44,642 nt of DNA from Deltaproteobacteria bacterium (GCA_005879795.1 VBKJ01000149.1:1-44642), one strand, 5' to 3'. Positions 20,552 through 31,978 are shown, numbered from the stretch's first letter. Notes: a model not told the origin generated them from the letters alone. A program made the numbers and translations.

Positions 20552-21240
20552 GCGCCGCGCGCGCGGCCCTCGAGGCTGCCCTCGGCCACCGCTTCGAGCG
20601 CCCCGAGCAGCTGGCGGTCGCGCTCACGCACCGCTCCTTCGGCGAGGGCGAGAACAACGAGAAGCTCGAGTTCCTGGGCGACGCCGTGCTGGCGCTCGCC
20701 ATGTCGGATCTCCTGATGGCGCGCTTCCCCGAGGCGCGCGAGGGCGACCTCTCGAAGATGCGCGCCTCCCTGGTGAACGCCGAGGTGCTGGCGCGCAAGG
20801 CGCGCGAGCTCGACCTCGGGCGCTGGCTCCGGCTCGGCAAGGGGGAGGAGAAGAACGGCGGCCGCGAGAAGCCCTCGATCCTGGCCGCAGTCTACGAGGC
20901 GCTCCTGGGCGCCATCTACCTCGACGCCGGCTACGAGCGGGCGCGCAGCGTCGTCGAGGCGCACTTCGCGGCCGATGTCCTCGAGCACCCGACCGTCGGG
21001 CTCCGCGACTACAAGACGGAGCTCCAGGAGCTGACCCAGCGGCTCTTCCGGGAGACCCCGGCCTACACGCTGGTCGAGGAGAGCGGGCCCGATCACGAGA
21101 AGCGTTTCGTGTCCGAGATCGCGATCGGGGGGCGATTGTTCGGGCGCGGGGTCGGCCGCAGCAAGAAGACGGCCGAGCAGGCCGCCGCCATGCAGGCGCT
21201 GGCCGCGCTCGCGCGCGGGCACACGGAGAACTTCGGATGA
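20548..21240 (+). CDS. rnc: Ribonuclease III
   Basis: A 230-residue double-strand-specific endonuclease for rRNA precursor and mRNA processing. The catalytic signature NEKLEFLGDAVL spans residues 37-48 with the metal residues Glu41 and Asp45, and the second acidic pair is in AAVYEALLGAIYLDAG. A dsRNA-binding domain occupies roughly 160-225 (DYKTELQE, then GRGVGRSKKTAEQAAA). GGGAGG lies just before the ATG at 20548. In many bacteria rnc is directly followed by era; here a secreted protease gene separates them and overlaps the rnc stop (ATGA). Confidence 0.95.
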   Translation: MSAARAALEAALGHRFERPEQLAVALTHRSFGEGENNEKLEFLGDAVLALAMSDLLMARFPEAREGDLSKMRASLVNAEVLARKARELDLGRWLRLGKGEEKNGGREKPSILAAVYEALLGAIYLDAGYERARSVVEAHFAADVLEHPTVGLRDYKTELQELTQRLFRETPAYTLVEESGPDHEKRFVSEIAIGGRLFGRGVGRSKKTAEQAAAMQALAALARGHTENFG

Positions 21241-23435
21241 AGATCGGACTTGCCACCGCGGCGCTCCTCGCGCTCCCCGCCGCGGCCGCAGCCGAGCCCC
21301 TCCGCCGGCTCCCGGGGACCGTGCCGCGCGCGCTCGCCGCCATGACGCCCGCGGGCCGCGCGCCGGCCGACCTGCGGCTCGAGCACGTGACCGTGTTCCT
21401 GGGTCTCCGCCACCGCCGCACGCTCGACGCACTCATCGCCGCGCAGCAGGACCGCCGCTCGCCGCTCTTCCACCGCTGGCTCGCCGCCTCCGAGATCGCC
21501 GACCGCTTCGGCCCGCGGCGCGGCGAGTACGAGCGTGTGCGGCGCTGGTTCGTCGCGCACGGCTTCGAGGTGGTGCGCGACTCGCAGTTCCGCACCGCGC
21601 TCGTGGTGGCCGGGACGGCCGCGCAGGTGGAGGGGGCGCTCGCGGCGCCGATCGGCCGCTTCACGCGCGGCGGGCAGACGTATCACGCCCCGCTCGCCGA
21701 CCCCTCCCTGCCCGAGAGCATCGCGGCCTCGGTGCGCGGCATCGTGGGGCTCGACGACCTGCCCAAGTTCCGGCCGCTGGCCACGCTCCCCGGCGGCGAG
21801 ACGGCGCTCGCGCCGGGCGACTTCGCCGCCGCCTACGGCGTGGCGCCGCTCCACGCCGCCGGCCTGACCGGCGCCGGGCACTCGATCGCGGTCATCGCGC
21901 GCAGCAACTTCCGGGACAGCGACGTGGCGCTTTTCTCTAGCAACTTCCTCCATTTCCAGCTCGCGCCGGTGCGCGTGCTCGCCCGTCCCGGGGCGGACCC
22001 GGGCATCCTCCCCGACGAGGGCGAGCGCATCGAGGTGCTGCTCGACACCGAGTGGGCTGGCTCGCTCGCGCCGGGCGCGGCGCTGAACATCATCATCGGG
22101 TCGACCCAGGGCGACATCCCCGAGGCGCTCATCGCCGCGATCGAGAACCGCGGCGGCGGGGCGCCGAGCGGCGACGTCATCTCGCTCAGCTTCGGGCTCT
22201 GCGAGCAGGCGGCGCCCGGGATCACCCTCGAGCTGTTCGACGCCTTCTACGCCCTCGCCAACGCGCAGGGGCAGACCGTGCTCGTGGCCTCGGGCGACGA
22301 CGGCGGCCGCGACTGCGCCCCGCAGAGCCTGGCGCTCGCGGTGAACGGCCTCGCCTCCTCGCCGCACGTGGTCGCCGTCGGCGGCACGAGCTTCGCGCTC
22401 GCGTCCGACGGCAGCGTGCCCCCGCCCGCGAGCCTGGTCGAGCGCGTCTGGGCGGACAGCGGCGGGGCGGGCGGGGGAGGGCAGAGCCTCGTCTTCGGCA
22501 TGCCGCGCTACCAGGTCGGCGCCGGCCTGGCGGGGCTCTCCAGCGGGCGCGCGCTCCCCGACCTGGCCCTCGCCGCGAGCCCGGTCGCCCCCGGCTACGT
22601 GATCGTCGAGGGCGGCCTCGGGCGGATCGTCGGCGGGACGAGCGCCGGCACGCCCGCCCTGGCGAGCGCGCTCGCGCTCGTGAACCAGCGGCTCGAGCAG
22701 ACGCACGGGGTGATGGGCGGGCTCGGGCAGCTGCTGCCCGACCTCTACCGCCTGGGCAGCGAGCAGGCGCGGGGCGTCGGCGCGCCGGTCTTCCGCGACG
22801 TCGTCGCGGGCAGCAACGGCGCCTTCGGCGCCGGACCCGGCTTCGACCTGGCGAGCGGCTGGGGGGCGCCTCTGCTGGATGCGCTGGCGGGGGGGCTCGC
22901 GGGGCCTGGGCCCTGCGAGCCGGACCTCGTCTGCCTGGTGCCGAGCGGCCGCGGCGGGCGCTCGTGCGCGGGCGAGTGGCTGGTCGAGCAGGAGTTCTTC
23001 ACCGTGCGGCGGAATCAGCTCCCCGCGCCGCGCCAGACCTGCCGCGACGGCGACCCGCAGTGCGATGCCGATGGCGCGGCCGACGGGCAGTGCATGCTGC
23101 GCGTGGCGCTCTGCCTGAACGTCTTCGACACCCGCAATCCGCAGCTGCACGCGCGCGGCCCGCAAAGGGGCCTGCCGCTCTGCCGGCCCGGCACGGTGCG
23201 CCGCGCGCGTCTCCTCTCGCCGCGCACGAGCCGCCGCGATCCGACCGCAGCCGCCAACCACCGGGCGCTCGCCGCCGCGCTCGGCGCGCTCCCTCTGCCG
23301 ACGCGGCTCGACGCCGCGTGCACGGCGACCGTCCCCGTCGTCGTCCCCGTGAACGGGCGCGTCGCGCTGCGCGCGCTGGTGGCCGACACGCGCGGCCCGG
23401 TGACGCCGCGGGTGACGCTCCGCTGCACGCCGTGA
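21237..23435 (+). CDS. Secreted S53-family serine-carboxyl peptidase (pro-kumamolisin type)
   Basis: A 732-residue exported endopeptidase. Residues 1-20 form a signal peptide (LATAALLALPAAAAAE). A pro-kumamolisin prodomain follows (LFHRWLAASEIADRFGP, then VRGIVGLDDLP). In the catalytic domain Glu266 and Asp270 (IEVLLDTEW), oxyanion Asp354 (ASGDDGG) and Ser469 (GGTSAGTP) match the sedolisin set, and GPGFDLASGWGAP matches the calcium loop. So it should be an acid-type protease that matures by removing its own prodomain. A further ~110 C-terminal residues contain about eight Cys in a CEPDLVC-type pattern of unknown role. It sits, unusually, between rnc and era and overlaps the rnc stop. Confidence 0.88.
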   Translation: MKIGLATAALLALPAAAAAEPLRRLPGTVPRALAAMTPAGRAPADLRLEHVTVFLGLRHRRTLDALIAAQQDRRSPLFHRWLAASEIADRFGPRRGEYERVRRWFVAHGFEVVRDSQFRTALVVAGTAAQVEGALAAPIGRFTRGGQTYHAPLADPSLPESIAASVRGIVGLDDLPKFRPLATLPGGETALAPGDFAAAYGVAPLHAAGLTGAGHSIAVIARSNFRDSDVALFSSNFLHFQLAPVRVLARPGADPGILPDEGERIEVLLDTEWAGSLAPGAALNIIIGSTQGDIPEALIAAIENRGGGAPSGDVISLSFGLCEQAAPGITLELFDAFYALANAQGQTVLVASGDDGGRDCAPQSLALAVNGLASSPHVVAVGGTSFALASDGSVPPPASLVERVWADSGGAGGGGQSLVFGMPRYQVGAGLAGLSSGRALPDLALAASPVAPGYVIVEGGLGRIVGGTSAGTPALASALALVNQRLEQTHGVMGGLGQLLPDLYRLGSEQARGVGAPVFRDVVAGSNGAFGAGPGFDLASGWGAPLLDALAGGLAGPGPCEPDLVCLVPSGRGGRSCAGEWLVEQEFFTVRRNQLPAPRQTCRDGDPQCDADGAADGQCMLRVALCLNVFDTRNPQLHARGPQRGLPLCRPGTVRRARLLSPRTSRRDPTAAANHRALAAALGALPLPTRLDAACTATVPVVVPVNGRVALRALVADTRGPVTPRVTLRCTP

Positions 23436-23437
23436 GG

Positions 23438-24316
23438 ATGGCGCACCGCGCGGGATACGCCGCCATCGTCGGGCGCCCGAACGTCGGCAAGTCGACGCTC
23501 CTGAACGCGCTGGTCGGCGCCAAGGTGGCGATCGTCACGCCGAAGCCGCAGACCACGCGCAACCGCATCCTCGGCATCCGCACGCTCCCCGAGGCGCAGG
23601 TCATCTTCCTCGACACGCCGGGCATCCATGAGGCCCGTTCCCTGCTCAACCGCCGCATGGTCCACGTCGCCCGGCAGGCGCTCGACGAGGCCGACGTGGT
23701 GGTGCTCGTGGTCGACGCGGCGGCCGGGGTGACGCCCGCCGACCGCGCGCTGGCCGAGAGCCTGGCGGGCCTCGCGCGGCCGACCGTCGTCGTGCTGAGC
23801 AAGCGCGACCGGGTGCGGCCGCCGGTGCTGCTGCCCGCCATGGCGGCCATGGGGACGCTCCTCCCGGGGCGCGAGATCATCCCGGCGAGCGCGCGCACGG
23901 GCGAGAACGTGAGCGTGGTCCTCGACGCGGTGGTGACGGCGCTCCCCGCCGGGCCACCGCTCTACCCCGAGGACGAGTACACCGCCGCGACCGAGCGCTT
24001 CCTGGCCGAGGAACTGATCCGCGAGCAGCTCTTCCTCCAGACCGAGGAGGAGATCCCGTACGGCACCGCCGTGCAGGTCGAGGAGTTCCGCGCCAGGCCG
24101 AACCTGCTCCTCGTGCGCGCCACCATCCTCGTCGACCGCCCGAACCACAAGGGGATCGTCATCGGGGCGGGCGGCGCCCAGCTGGGCGAGATCGGGCGCC
24201 GCGCGCGGCTCGAGCTGGAGGCGGTCTTTGGCAGCAAGGTGTTCCTCGAGCTCTTCGTGCGCGCCGAGCCGGGCTGGGCCAAGGATCCGCGCCGCCTCGA
24301 GGAGCTCGGCCTCTGA
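23438..24316 (+). CDS. era: GTPase Era
   Basis: A 292-residue GTPase that binds the 3' end of 16S rRNA and supports 30S assembly. G1 is GRPNVGKST at 12-20, G2 lies in PQTTRNRI, G3 is DTPGIH, G4 is SKRD and G5 is SAR. The C-terminal KH domain shows VIGAGGAQLGEIGRRAR, the GxxG RNA-binding loop. The ATG at 23438 is preceded by in-frame GTG AGG; either start gives essentially the same protein. The stop overlaps the der ATG by one base. Confidence 0.95.
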   Translation: MAHRAGYAAIVGRPNVGKSTLLNALVGAKVAIVTPKPQTTRNRILGIRTLPEAQVIFLDTPGIHEARSLLNRRMVHVARQALDEADVVVLVVDAAAGVTPADRALAESLAGLARPTVVVLSKRDRVRPPVLLPAMAAMGTLLPGREIIPASARTGENVSVVLDAVVTALPAGPPLYPEDEYTAATERFLAEELIREQLFLQTEEEIPYGTAVQVEEFRARPNLLLVRATILVDRPNHKGIVIGAGGAQLGEIGRRARLELEAVFGSKVFLELFVRAEPGWAKDPRRLEELGL

Positions 24317-25761
24317 TGGCGACCGCGCCCGAGGCGCGCCCCGCCGCGCGCGGGCTCCCCGTGGTCGCGATCGTCGGGCGGCCGAACGTCGGCAAATCGA
24401 CACTCTTCAACCGCCTGGTCGGCGCGCGCCGGGCGATCGTCGACGACGCCCCGGGGGTCACGCGCGACCGCGTCGTCGCGCCCGCGGCGCACGCCGGGCG
24501 GGCGTTCCTGTGCGTCGACACGGGCGGGTTCACGGCCGAGCCGCCGCGCGACCGGGCAGCGCTCGCGGCGCGCGTGCGCGAGCAGACGCTCGCCGCCGTC
24601 GCGGAGGCGGACTGCGTGGTGTGCGTGCTCGACGGCGCCGCCGGGCTCGCACCCGAGGACCGCGAGACCGTCCGCCTGCTGCGCCGGAGCGGGAAGCCCG
24701 TCGTCTACGCCGTTAACAAGCTCGACACGCCCCGCCGCGAGCCCCTCGTCCACGACTTCCAGCCGCTCGGCGTCGAGCCGCTCGTCCCTGTCTCCGCGGC
24801 GCACGGGCGGGGTGTGGCGGACCTCCTCGACGCGGTCACCGCCGGGCTGCCGGAGGCGGTGCCCGCCGCAGAGGACGCGCGCGGTACGCGCCTCGCCCTC
24901 ATCGGCCGCCCGAACGTCGGCAAGTCGTCGCTCCTGAACCGGCTCCTCGGCGCCGAGCGGACGATCGTCGCGCCCGAGCCGGGCACCACACGCGACGCGA
25001 TCGATACGCCGCTCATCGTGGCCGGGCGGCCCTACGTGCTCATCGACACGGCCGGCATCCGCCGCCGCGGCAAGGTGCGCGAGCCCCTCGAGCGCCACGG
25101 CGCGGTGCGCGCCCTCGGCACGCTCGCGCGCGCCGACCTCGTGCTCGCCGTGCTCGACGCGGCCGAGGGCATGACCGACCAGGACGCGCGCCTGGTCGGG
25201 CGCGCGTGGGAGGCGGGACGGGGCGTCGTGCTGCTCGCCAACAAGTGGGACCTGGTGCCGTCCGCGCGGCGCGACCGGGCGTCGTTCCGCGACGCGCTGG
25301 TGGCGGCCCATCCGGCGTTCGCCGGGCTGCCGCTGCTCTGCGTGTCGGCGGAGACGGGCGAGGGGCTGGGTGATCTCTTCCCGCTCGTGGCGCGCCTCGA
25401 GCGCGCCTACGAGGCGGTCCTGCCGACGCCGGCGCTGAACCGCGCGCTCGAGGCCGCGGTCGCGGCGACCTCGCCGCCCAGCCCCGGGGGCCGCGCGCTC
25501 CGCTTCTTCTACGCCACGCAGACCGCCCGGCGACCGCCGGCCGTCACCGTGTTCGCGAGCGCGCCCGCGCTGGTGCCGGCGGCGTACATCCGCTACCTGA
25601 CGGGCCGGCTCGCAGAGGCCTTCCGGCTCGTGGGCGTGCCGCTTCGCCTGCAGCTCCGCACGCGGCGGGCGGTCAGCGCACCCCGTGCGCGCGGCATGGT
25701 GGCACGTCCTCGAAGCCGCCGGACGCCGCGGCGTGGAGGCGCGCCACCTCGTCCGCGCTGA
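24316..25761 (+). CDS. der: Ribosome biogenesis double GTPase Der (EngA)
   Basis: A 481-residue protein with two tandem GTPase domains and a C-terminal KH-like domain, needed for 50S subunit maturation. First G1 GRPNVGKST at 21-29 with DTGGF and NKLD; second G1 GRPNVGKSS at 197-205 with [11 protein letters not shown] and NKWD. The KH-like end ([19 protein letters not shown], then [13 protein letters not shown]) is present. After it comes an extra ~30-residue tail of mostly Arg, Pro and Ala, longer than usual. This tail could be real or the result of a lost stop codon. Confidence 0.94.
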   Translation: MATAPEARPAARGLPVVAIVGRPNVGKSTLFNRLVGARRAIVDDAPGVTRDRVVAPAAHAGRAFLCVDTGGFTAEPPRDRAALAARVREQTLAAVAEADCVVCVLDGAAGLAPEDRETVRLLRRSGKPVVYAVNKLDTPRREPLVHDFQPLGVEPLVPVSAAHGRGVADLLDAVTAGLPEAVPAAEDARGTRLALIGRPNVGKSSLLNRLLGAERTIVAPEPGTTRDAIDTPLIVAGRPYVLIDTAGIRRRGKVREPLERHGAVRALGTLARADLVLAVLDAAEGMTDQDARLVGRAWEAGRGVVLLANKWDLVPSARRDRASFRDALVAAHPAFAGLPLLCVSAETGEGLGDLFPLVARLERAYEAVLPTPALNRALEAAVAATSPPSPGGRALRFFYATQTARRPPAVTVFASAPALVPAAYIRYLTGRLAEAFRLVGVPLRLQLRTRRAVSAPRARGMVARPRSRRTPRRGGAPPRPR

Positions 25762-25885
25762 GCTCGCGAGATGACGCGTCGTCCGATTCGCGAGAAGGTT
25801 GCGCTCGCGCTCCGATATGCAGCGGTGCATCCAACCGATGCCGAGCCAGAGCCGCACCGATGCGGCCGCAACGCCAGTCACCACC

Positions 25886-25914
25886 TTGACGACGGGGAGC
25901 GCCCCTGCGATAGA
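25886..25914 (+). promoter_or_regulatory. Probable promoter of the propeller-cytochrome gene
   Basis: TTGACG at 25886-25891, a 17-base spacer, then GATAGA at 25909-25914. The predicted start near 25921 lies 37 bases before the ATG at 25958, whose GGGGAG ribosome site is at 25945-25950. The 195-base gap between der and this gene has no other visible signal. Confidence 0.5.
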
Positions 25915-25957
25915 CAAGAGCGGCGGCCGCGACCCATCCGCGCCGGGGAGGTGCCCG

Positions 25958-28900
25958 ATGATCCTCCGTTTCGCCCTCCGCTCGGTCCTCCCGGGTCTCC
26001 TCCTCTACACCCTTTGCGCCCCGCCACCGGCGCGCGCGAACCCCGCGCCCGGCCCGCTCCGGTTCATCGCGCCGACGCCGGTCGCCGGCTCGGTCGTGAC
26101 GAGCACGACGGTCAGCGTCCGGCTCGACGCCGAGTGCACCGTCGACCCGAGCACGCTCGCCGTTAGCCTCAACGGCGCGTCGATCCCGGCGAGCCAGTTC
26201 CAGCCCTTCTCCGCCTGCCAGAACGGCCGCATGTCCTCGCAGACGGCGAGCGTGGGCCTCACGCTCCCGAACGGCACCATCACGAGCGGGCCGACCTCGC
26301 TCACCGCCCGCACGACGGCGAGCTTCAGCGGCAGCGGCACGGGCGACGGCTTCCGCTGGAACTTCGACGGCGGCGCTCAGCCGGCGACGGGCGCTTCGGT
26401 GAGCGCGACCTTCAACGCCGCCGGCACCTTCACCGTTCGCCTCCGGGCCACGAAGACCGAGCAGCTGCAGGCCTCCGCCATGGACAACGGCAACGTGGTG
26501 ACGGGCCAGCTCGCCTTCGCGGCCGGCGACCCGACGCCCGATCAGCGGCAGGTCGTGGTCGCGATGCCGCCCGACCTGGACTTCGTCAACTACGAGTCGA
26601 GCCACGTCCATCCGCTCGCCGTCTCCGGCAGCCAGCTCTACGCAGTCAACACCCCCGACGGACGCCTGGCGATCTTCACGATCGCCGCGGACGGCTCGCT
26701 CGCCCTCGCGGGGAACGTCCCGGTCGGCCTCGACCCCGTGAGCCTCGCCGTGCGGCCGGGGACGAACGAGGTGTGGGTCGTGAACCATCTCTCGGACAGC
26801 GTGAGCGTGGTCGACGTGGCGGCGCGGAAGGTTCTCGCGACGCTCGTCGTGGGCGACGAGCCAACCGACGTCGCCTTCGCGAGCGGCCGCGCCTTCGTCA
26901 CCCTGGCGGGCAACCAGGACCGGGTCAACGTGTACGATGCGGCGACGCGGGCGCAGCTCGCCTCGATCGCCCTCTTCGGCGACGACCCCCGGGCGCTCGC
27001 CGTGAACGCGGCCGGCACGGAAGTCTACGCGGTCGTGCTCGAGTCGGGGAACAAGACGACGACCCTCTTCCACGATCTCGTGAACGCGGGCGGGGGCCTC
27101 CCGCCGCCCAGCCCGCCGCGGGACCCTGCGCTCGGGACGGCCCCGGAAGTCGGTCTCATCGTCAAGTTCAACACTGCGAACGGGCGGTGGCAGGACGAGA
27201 CGGGCAAGGACTGGAGCGGGTTCGTCAACTTCACGCTGCCGGACAACGACGTCTTCGTGATCTCGGCGAGCGCGCCGACACCGTCCGTCGTGCGGACGGT
27301 GAGCGGCGTCGGGACGATCATCTACGACGTCGCCGTGAACCCGCAATCCGGGAACCTCTACGTACCCAACACGGACGCCCGCAACCTCGTCCGCTTCGCG
27401 CCGAACCTGCGCGGCCACCTCGTCCAGACCCGCGTCTCGATCGTGAACCCGGCGACCGGTGCGACGACCCACGTGGACCTGAACCCGCACATCAACTACG
27501 CCGTCACCCCCGGACCGGCCTCGGAGATCGCGCAGAGCCTCTCGCAGCCCGGCCAGGGGGTCTTCAGCGCCGACGGCAGCCGGTACTACCTGACCGCCTT
27601 CGGGTCGGCCAAGGTCGCCGTGCTGAATGCCGCGGGCACGGTGACGGCGCGCATCGCCGTCGGCGGCGGGCCCAGCGGGGTGGCCCTGAAGGAGTCGGCG
27701 GCGCGCCTCTACGTCATGAACCGGTTCGACAACACGATCTCGATCGTGGACACGAGCACGAACGCGGCGGTCGGCGCGATCGGCGTCGCCGGGCCGGCCC
27801 AGTTCGACCCGAGCCCGGACGTCATCAAGGCGGGCCGCAAGTTCCTCTACGACGCGCAGCTCACCTCCGGCCACGGCGACGTCGGCTGCGCAACGTGCCA
27901 CGTCTTCGGCAATTTCGACAACATCGCGTGGGACCTCGGCAACCCTCAGGGCGCCTTCCTGCCCTACTCCGAGGCGCCGTGGGTGCGCTTCGATCCCCTC
28001 GGCCCCTCGCAGTCGGGCTTCGACCCGATGAAGGGCCCCATGACGACGCAGACCCTGCGCGGGCTCAAGACCCTCGAGCCTTTCCACTGGCGGGGGGATC
28101 GGCAGAACTTCCAGGCCTTCAACGTCGCCTTCGACGAGCTCATGGGGCGCGGCGGGCCGATCCTCGCCTCCGAGATGCAGGCCTACACCGACTTCATCAT
28201 GACGGTGCACTTCCCGCCGAACCCCTTCCGCAACCTCGACGACACGATGCCGAACGCGATCACCGTGCCGAGCCAGTCGGGCGGCGGCGCCACCGCCACC
28301 GGTAATCCGAACAACGGGGCAGACGCCTTCTCCAATCTCCTCCTCGACTCCAACGTCTTCTCGTGCGCGCGTTGCCACGCGCTCCCCGAGGGGACGTCGC
28401 GCGCCCTCTTCAACGGGAACGCCGAGGGCGAGAGCCAGGACTTCAAGATCCCGCACCTCCGCAACATGTACGAGAAGATCGGCTTCGACGTGATCCGGCC
28501 GAACCTGCAGAGCGGCAATGCAGCGAACATCGGTCTCCCGACGCAGAAGAAGGGCTTCGGCTTCATCCACGACGGCAGCGTCAGCCTGACGGAGTTCCTG
28601 GCCGCCCCCGTCTTCACGAGCACGACCCAGCAGGAGCGCGATCTCTTCGCGTTCATGCTCGCCTTCCCGACCGAGTCCGTACCCGCCGTGGGGCGGCAGG
28701 TGACCGCCGACGCGGGCAACAAGAACAGCACGGGCGTGACCTCGACGATCAACACGCTGATCGCGCAGGTCGGTGCGAGCCGGTGCGACCTGGTCGTGAA
28801 GGGCGTGATCGGGGGGACCGCGAAGGGCTGGGTGTACGACCCATCGGTCGGCAAGTTCGTCCCCGATTCGCTGCTCGATCCGATGCTCACCGAGAGCGAG

Positions 28901-29071
28901 CTCCGGGCCTCCATCGGATCGGGCGATGCTCTCACCTACACGGGGGTGCCACCGGGCGCGGGGGTCCGGCTGGGCATCGACCGCGACCGCGACGGCTGGC
29001 TCGACCGCACCGAGGTCGCCGTTCACACCGATCCCGCCGATCCGCGGAGCAATCCGTGGCGCTGGCAGTGA
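25958..29071 (+). CDS. Secreted YVTN beta-propeller protein with two c-type haem sites
   Basis: A 1037-residue exported redox protein. A signal peptide (LRSVLPGLLLYTLCAPPPARA) leads to a beta-rich N-terminal part including a PKD-like stretch (FRWNFDGG, FNAAGTFTVRLRA), then a YVTN-type propeller (VNTPDGRLAIFTI, VVNHLSDSVSVVDVAARKVLATLVVG, repeated further on as NRFDNTISIVDTSTN). The second half has two haem c motifs, CATCH at 644-648 and CARCH at 803-807, in a di-haem peroxidase/MauG-like layout. The end, DRDRDGWLDRTEVAVHTDP, looks like a calcium-binding type 3 repeat. It must mature in the periplasm or outside. The ATG at 25958 starts the signal peptide; longer readings add unconserved sequence. 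The partner and substrate are unknown. Confidence 0.85.
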   Translation: MILRFALRSVLPGLLLYTLCAPPPARANPAPGPLRFIAPTPVAGSVVTSTTVSVRLDAECTVDPSTLAVSLNGASIPASQFQPFSACQNGRMSSQTASVGLTLPNGTITSGPTSLTARTTASFSGSGTGDGFRWNFDGGAQPATGASVSATFNAAGTFTVRLRATKTEQLQASAMDNGNVVTGQLAFAAGDPTPDQRQVVVAMPPDLDFVNYESSHVHPLAVSGSQLYAVNTPDGRLAIFTIAADGSLALAGNVPVGLDPVSLAVRPGTNEVWVVNHLSDSVSVVDVAARKVLATLVVGDEPTDVAFASGRAFVTLAGNQDRVNVYDAATRAQLASIALFGDDPRALAVNAAGTEVYAVVLESGNKTTTLFHDLVNAGGGLPPPSPPRDPALGTAPEVGLIVKFNTANGRWQDETGKDWSGFVNFTLPDNDVFVISASAPTPSVVRTVSGVGTIIYDVAVNPQSGNLYVPNTDARNLVRFAPNLRGHLVQTRVSIVNPATGATTHVDLNPHINYAVTPGPASEIAQSLSQPGQGVFSADGSRYYLTAFGSAKVAVLNAAGTVTARIAVGGGPSGVALKESAARLYVMNRFDNTISIVDTSTNAAVGAIGVAGPAQFDPSPDVIKAGRKFLYDAQLTSGHGDVGCATCHVFGNFDNIAWDLGNPQGAFLPYSEAPWVRFDPLGPSQSGFDPMKGPMTTQTLRGLKTLEPFHWRGDRQNFQAFNVAFDELMGRGGPILASEMQAYTDFIMTVHFPPNPFRNLDDTMPNAITVPSQSGGGATATGNPNNGADAFSNLLLDSNVFSCARCHALPEGTSRALFNGNAEGESQDFKIPHLRNMYEKIGFDVIRPNLQSGNAANIGLPTQKKGFGFIHDGSVSLTEFLAAPVFTSTTQQERDLFAFMLAFPTESVPAVGRQVTADAGNKNSTGVTSTINTLIAQVGASRCDLVVKGVIGGTAKGWVYDPSVGKFVPDSLLDPMLTESELRASIGSGDALTYTGVPPGAGVRLGIDRDRDGWLDRTEVAVHTDPADPRSNPWRWQ

Positions 29072-30324
29072 GGCCCCGGCCTCTCCTCCTCGTGGCGGGC
29101 GTTGCCGTCCTGGGCGGCGGCGCGCTTACCTGGGTCGTCGGCCGGCGCCTTCCCGTCCAGGAGACGCGGCGGTTCCTCACGGCGCCGGTCGAGGTGGGTG
29201 AGGTGCCTCCCGCTCCGCAGGGCGCGCCCGAGCCGGCGGGCCCGGCGGATGTCGCGCGGCGTTACGCCGCCGCGGAGCAGTCCTTCCACGCCGGACAGTA
29301 CCGCGCCGCGGCCGAGAGCTTCGCCTGGGTGGTCGCTCACGATCCCGCGGGCCCCGAGGCCGGAGCGGCACAGTGGAACCTCACGCGCAGCCGGCTGCGG
29401 AGCGGAGACGCCACGGCGGCGCTCGACGCCTTCCAGAAGCTCCTCCGCCACTACGCTGGTTATCTCGGCGAGCAGGCGCCCGCGCTGCGCGAGGGCCTCG
29501 AGCTGATGGAGCGGGGCGATCTTCCCGGGGCGCGCGCCGCCTTCGAGCGCATGGTGCGCGAGCAGCCGGACAGCGAGTTCGTGCCGGTGGCGCACGCGCT
29601 CGTCGCCCGCATCCACTGGAGCTGGGGCGAGCCGATGGAGGCGGTGCGGGCCTTCGGCCGGATGTTCGCGTCCGTGAAGGACCCGGTCCCCGCGTATGCG
29701 ACGCTCGCGCACGAGCTCGATAGTTATGCGCAGGGCGCCCCGGACGCGCCGGAGAACTTCGCGCGTCTGGCGCGGAATGGCAGCGAGGGCTTCCGCCACA
29801 TCTACCAGTACCTCGCCGCGCGGAGCCTCCTCGAGCACGACCGTTTCTCGGCCACCCGCGAGGCCCTCGAGCGCCTGCGTCGCGACCACCCCGACGGCGA
29901 CTTCACGCACATCGTCGACCTCGAGCACGCGTGGAACCTGCTGCGCAACCGCCGCCCCGCCGAGGCGCTCGCGATCTTCGAGCGGCTCGAGGGGACGCCG
30001 GCCCCGGAGACGGACCGCGCGTTCGACGAGTTCTTCGACATCCGCGCCGAGCTGCCGCTCGGCGTCGCCCGCTGCCAGCTCGCGCTCGGGCACCCGGCCG
30101 AGGCCGTGGCGGCGTTCGAGCGCGCGCTGGCCCAGAACCCCCGCGGGATGTACGCCGTCGAGGACCAGGTCGGGCTCGCCTCGGCCTACGAGGGTCTCGG
30201 TCAGCTCGACCGGGCCGCGGCCGCGCTGCGCGACGTGATCGAGAAGCACCCCGATGAACCGAACCTCTGGGCACTCCGCCAGCAGCTCGCGCGCATCGAG
30301 GATCGGCTGGCTGCAGCACGCTAG
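29056..30324 (+). CDS. Membrane-anchored tetratricopeptide (TPR) repeat protein
   Basis: About 422 residues. A short N-terminal hydrophobic segment (LLLVAGVAVLGGGALTWVV) should anchor it in the inner membrane with the rest in the periplasm. Residues ~75-420 are TPR-like helical pairs, for example AAEQSFHAGQYRAAAESFAW, ALFERLEG-type units and LGHPAEAVAAFERALAQNPRG. GTG 29056 has a GGAG six bases upstream; a second in-frame GTG at 29068 overlaps the previous stop (GTGA). Either way it is translated together with the cytochrome gene, so it may act as a scaffold or assembly factor for it. That partnership is inferred from position only. Confidence 0.8.
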   Translation: MALAVRPRPLLLVAGVAVLGGGALTWVVGRRLPVQETRRFLTAPVEVGEVPPAPQGAPEPAGPADVARRYAAAEQSFHAGQYRAAAESFAWVVAHDPAGPEAGAAQWNLTRSRLRSGDATAALDAFQKLLRHYAGYLGEQAPALREGLELMERGDLPGARAAFERMVREQPDSEFVPVAHALVARIHWSWGEPMEAVRAFGRMFASVKDPVPAYATLAHELDSYAQGAPDAPENFARLARNGSEGFRHIYQYLAARSLLEHDRFSATREALERLRRDHPDGDFTHIVDLEHAWNLLRNRRPAEALAIFERLEGTPAPETDRAFDEFFDIRAELPLGVARCQLALGHPAEAVAAFERALAQNPRGMYAVEDQVGLASAYEGLGQLDRAAAALRDVIEKHPDEPNLWALRQQLARIEDRLAAAR

Positions 30325-30349
30325 TCGGCGTCCGCGTCGCAAGCGCACC

Positions 30350-31926
<1,577 letters not shown>

Positions 31927-31978
31927 CCGAATTCGGACGGAGGCCGAGCGCGAGAGCGCTCACGCTTGGCCGACGGGG

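Noticed and set aside
25673-25800. Minus-strand fragment [16 protein letters not shown] resembling a recombinase N-terminus
   Set aside because: Too short, no continuing homology, opposite the Der tail; judged chance.
25673-29026. Long minus-strand open frame opposite the cytochrome gene
   Set aside because: It is a shadow of the GC-rich plus-strand gene: composition is Arg/Glu/Val-rich, with no signal peptide or domain, while the plus strand shows clear motifs.
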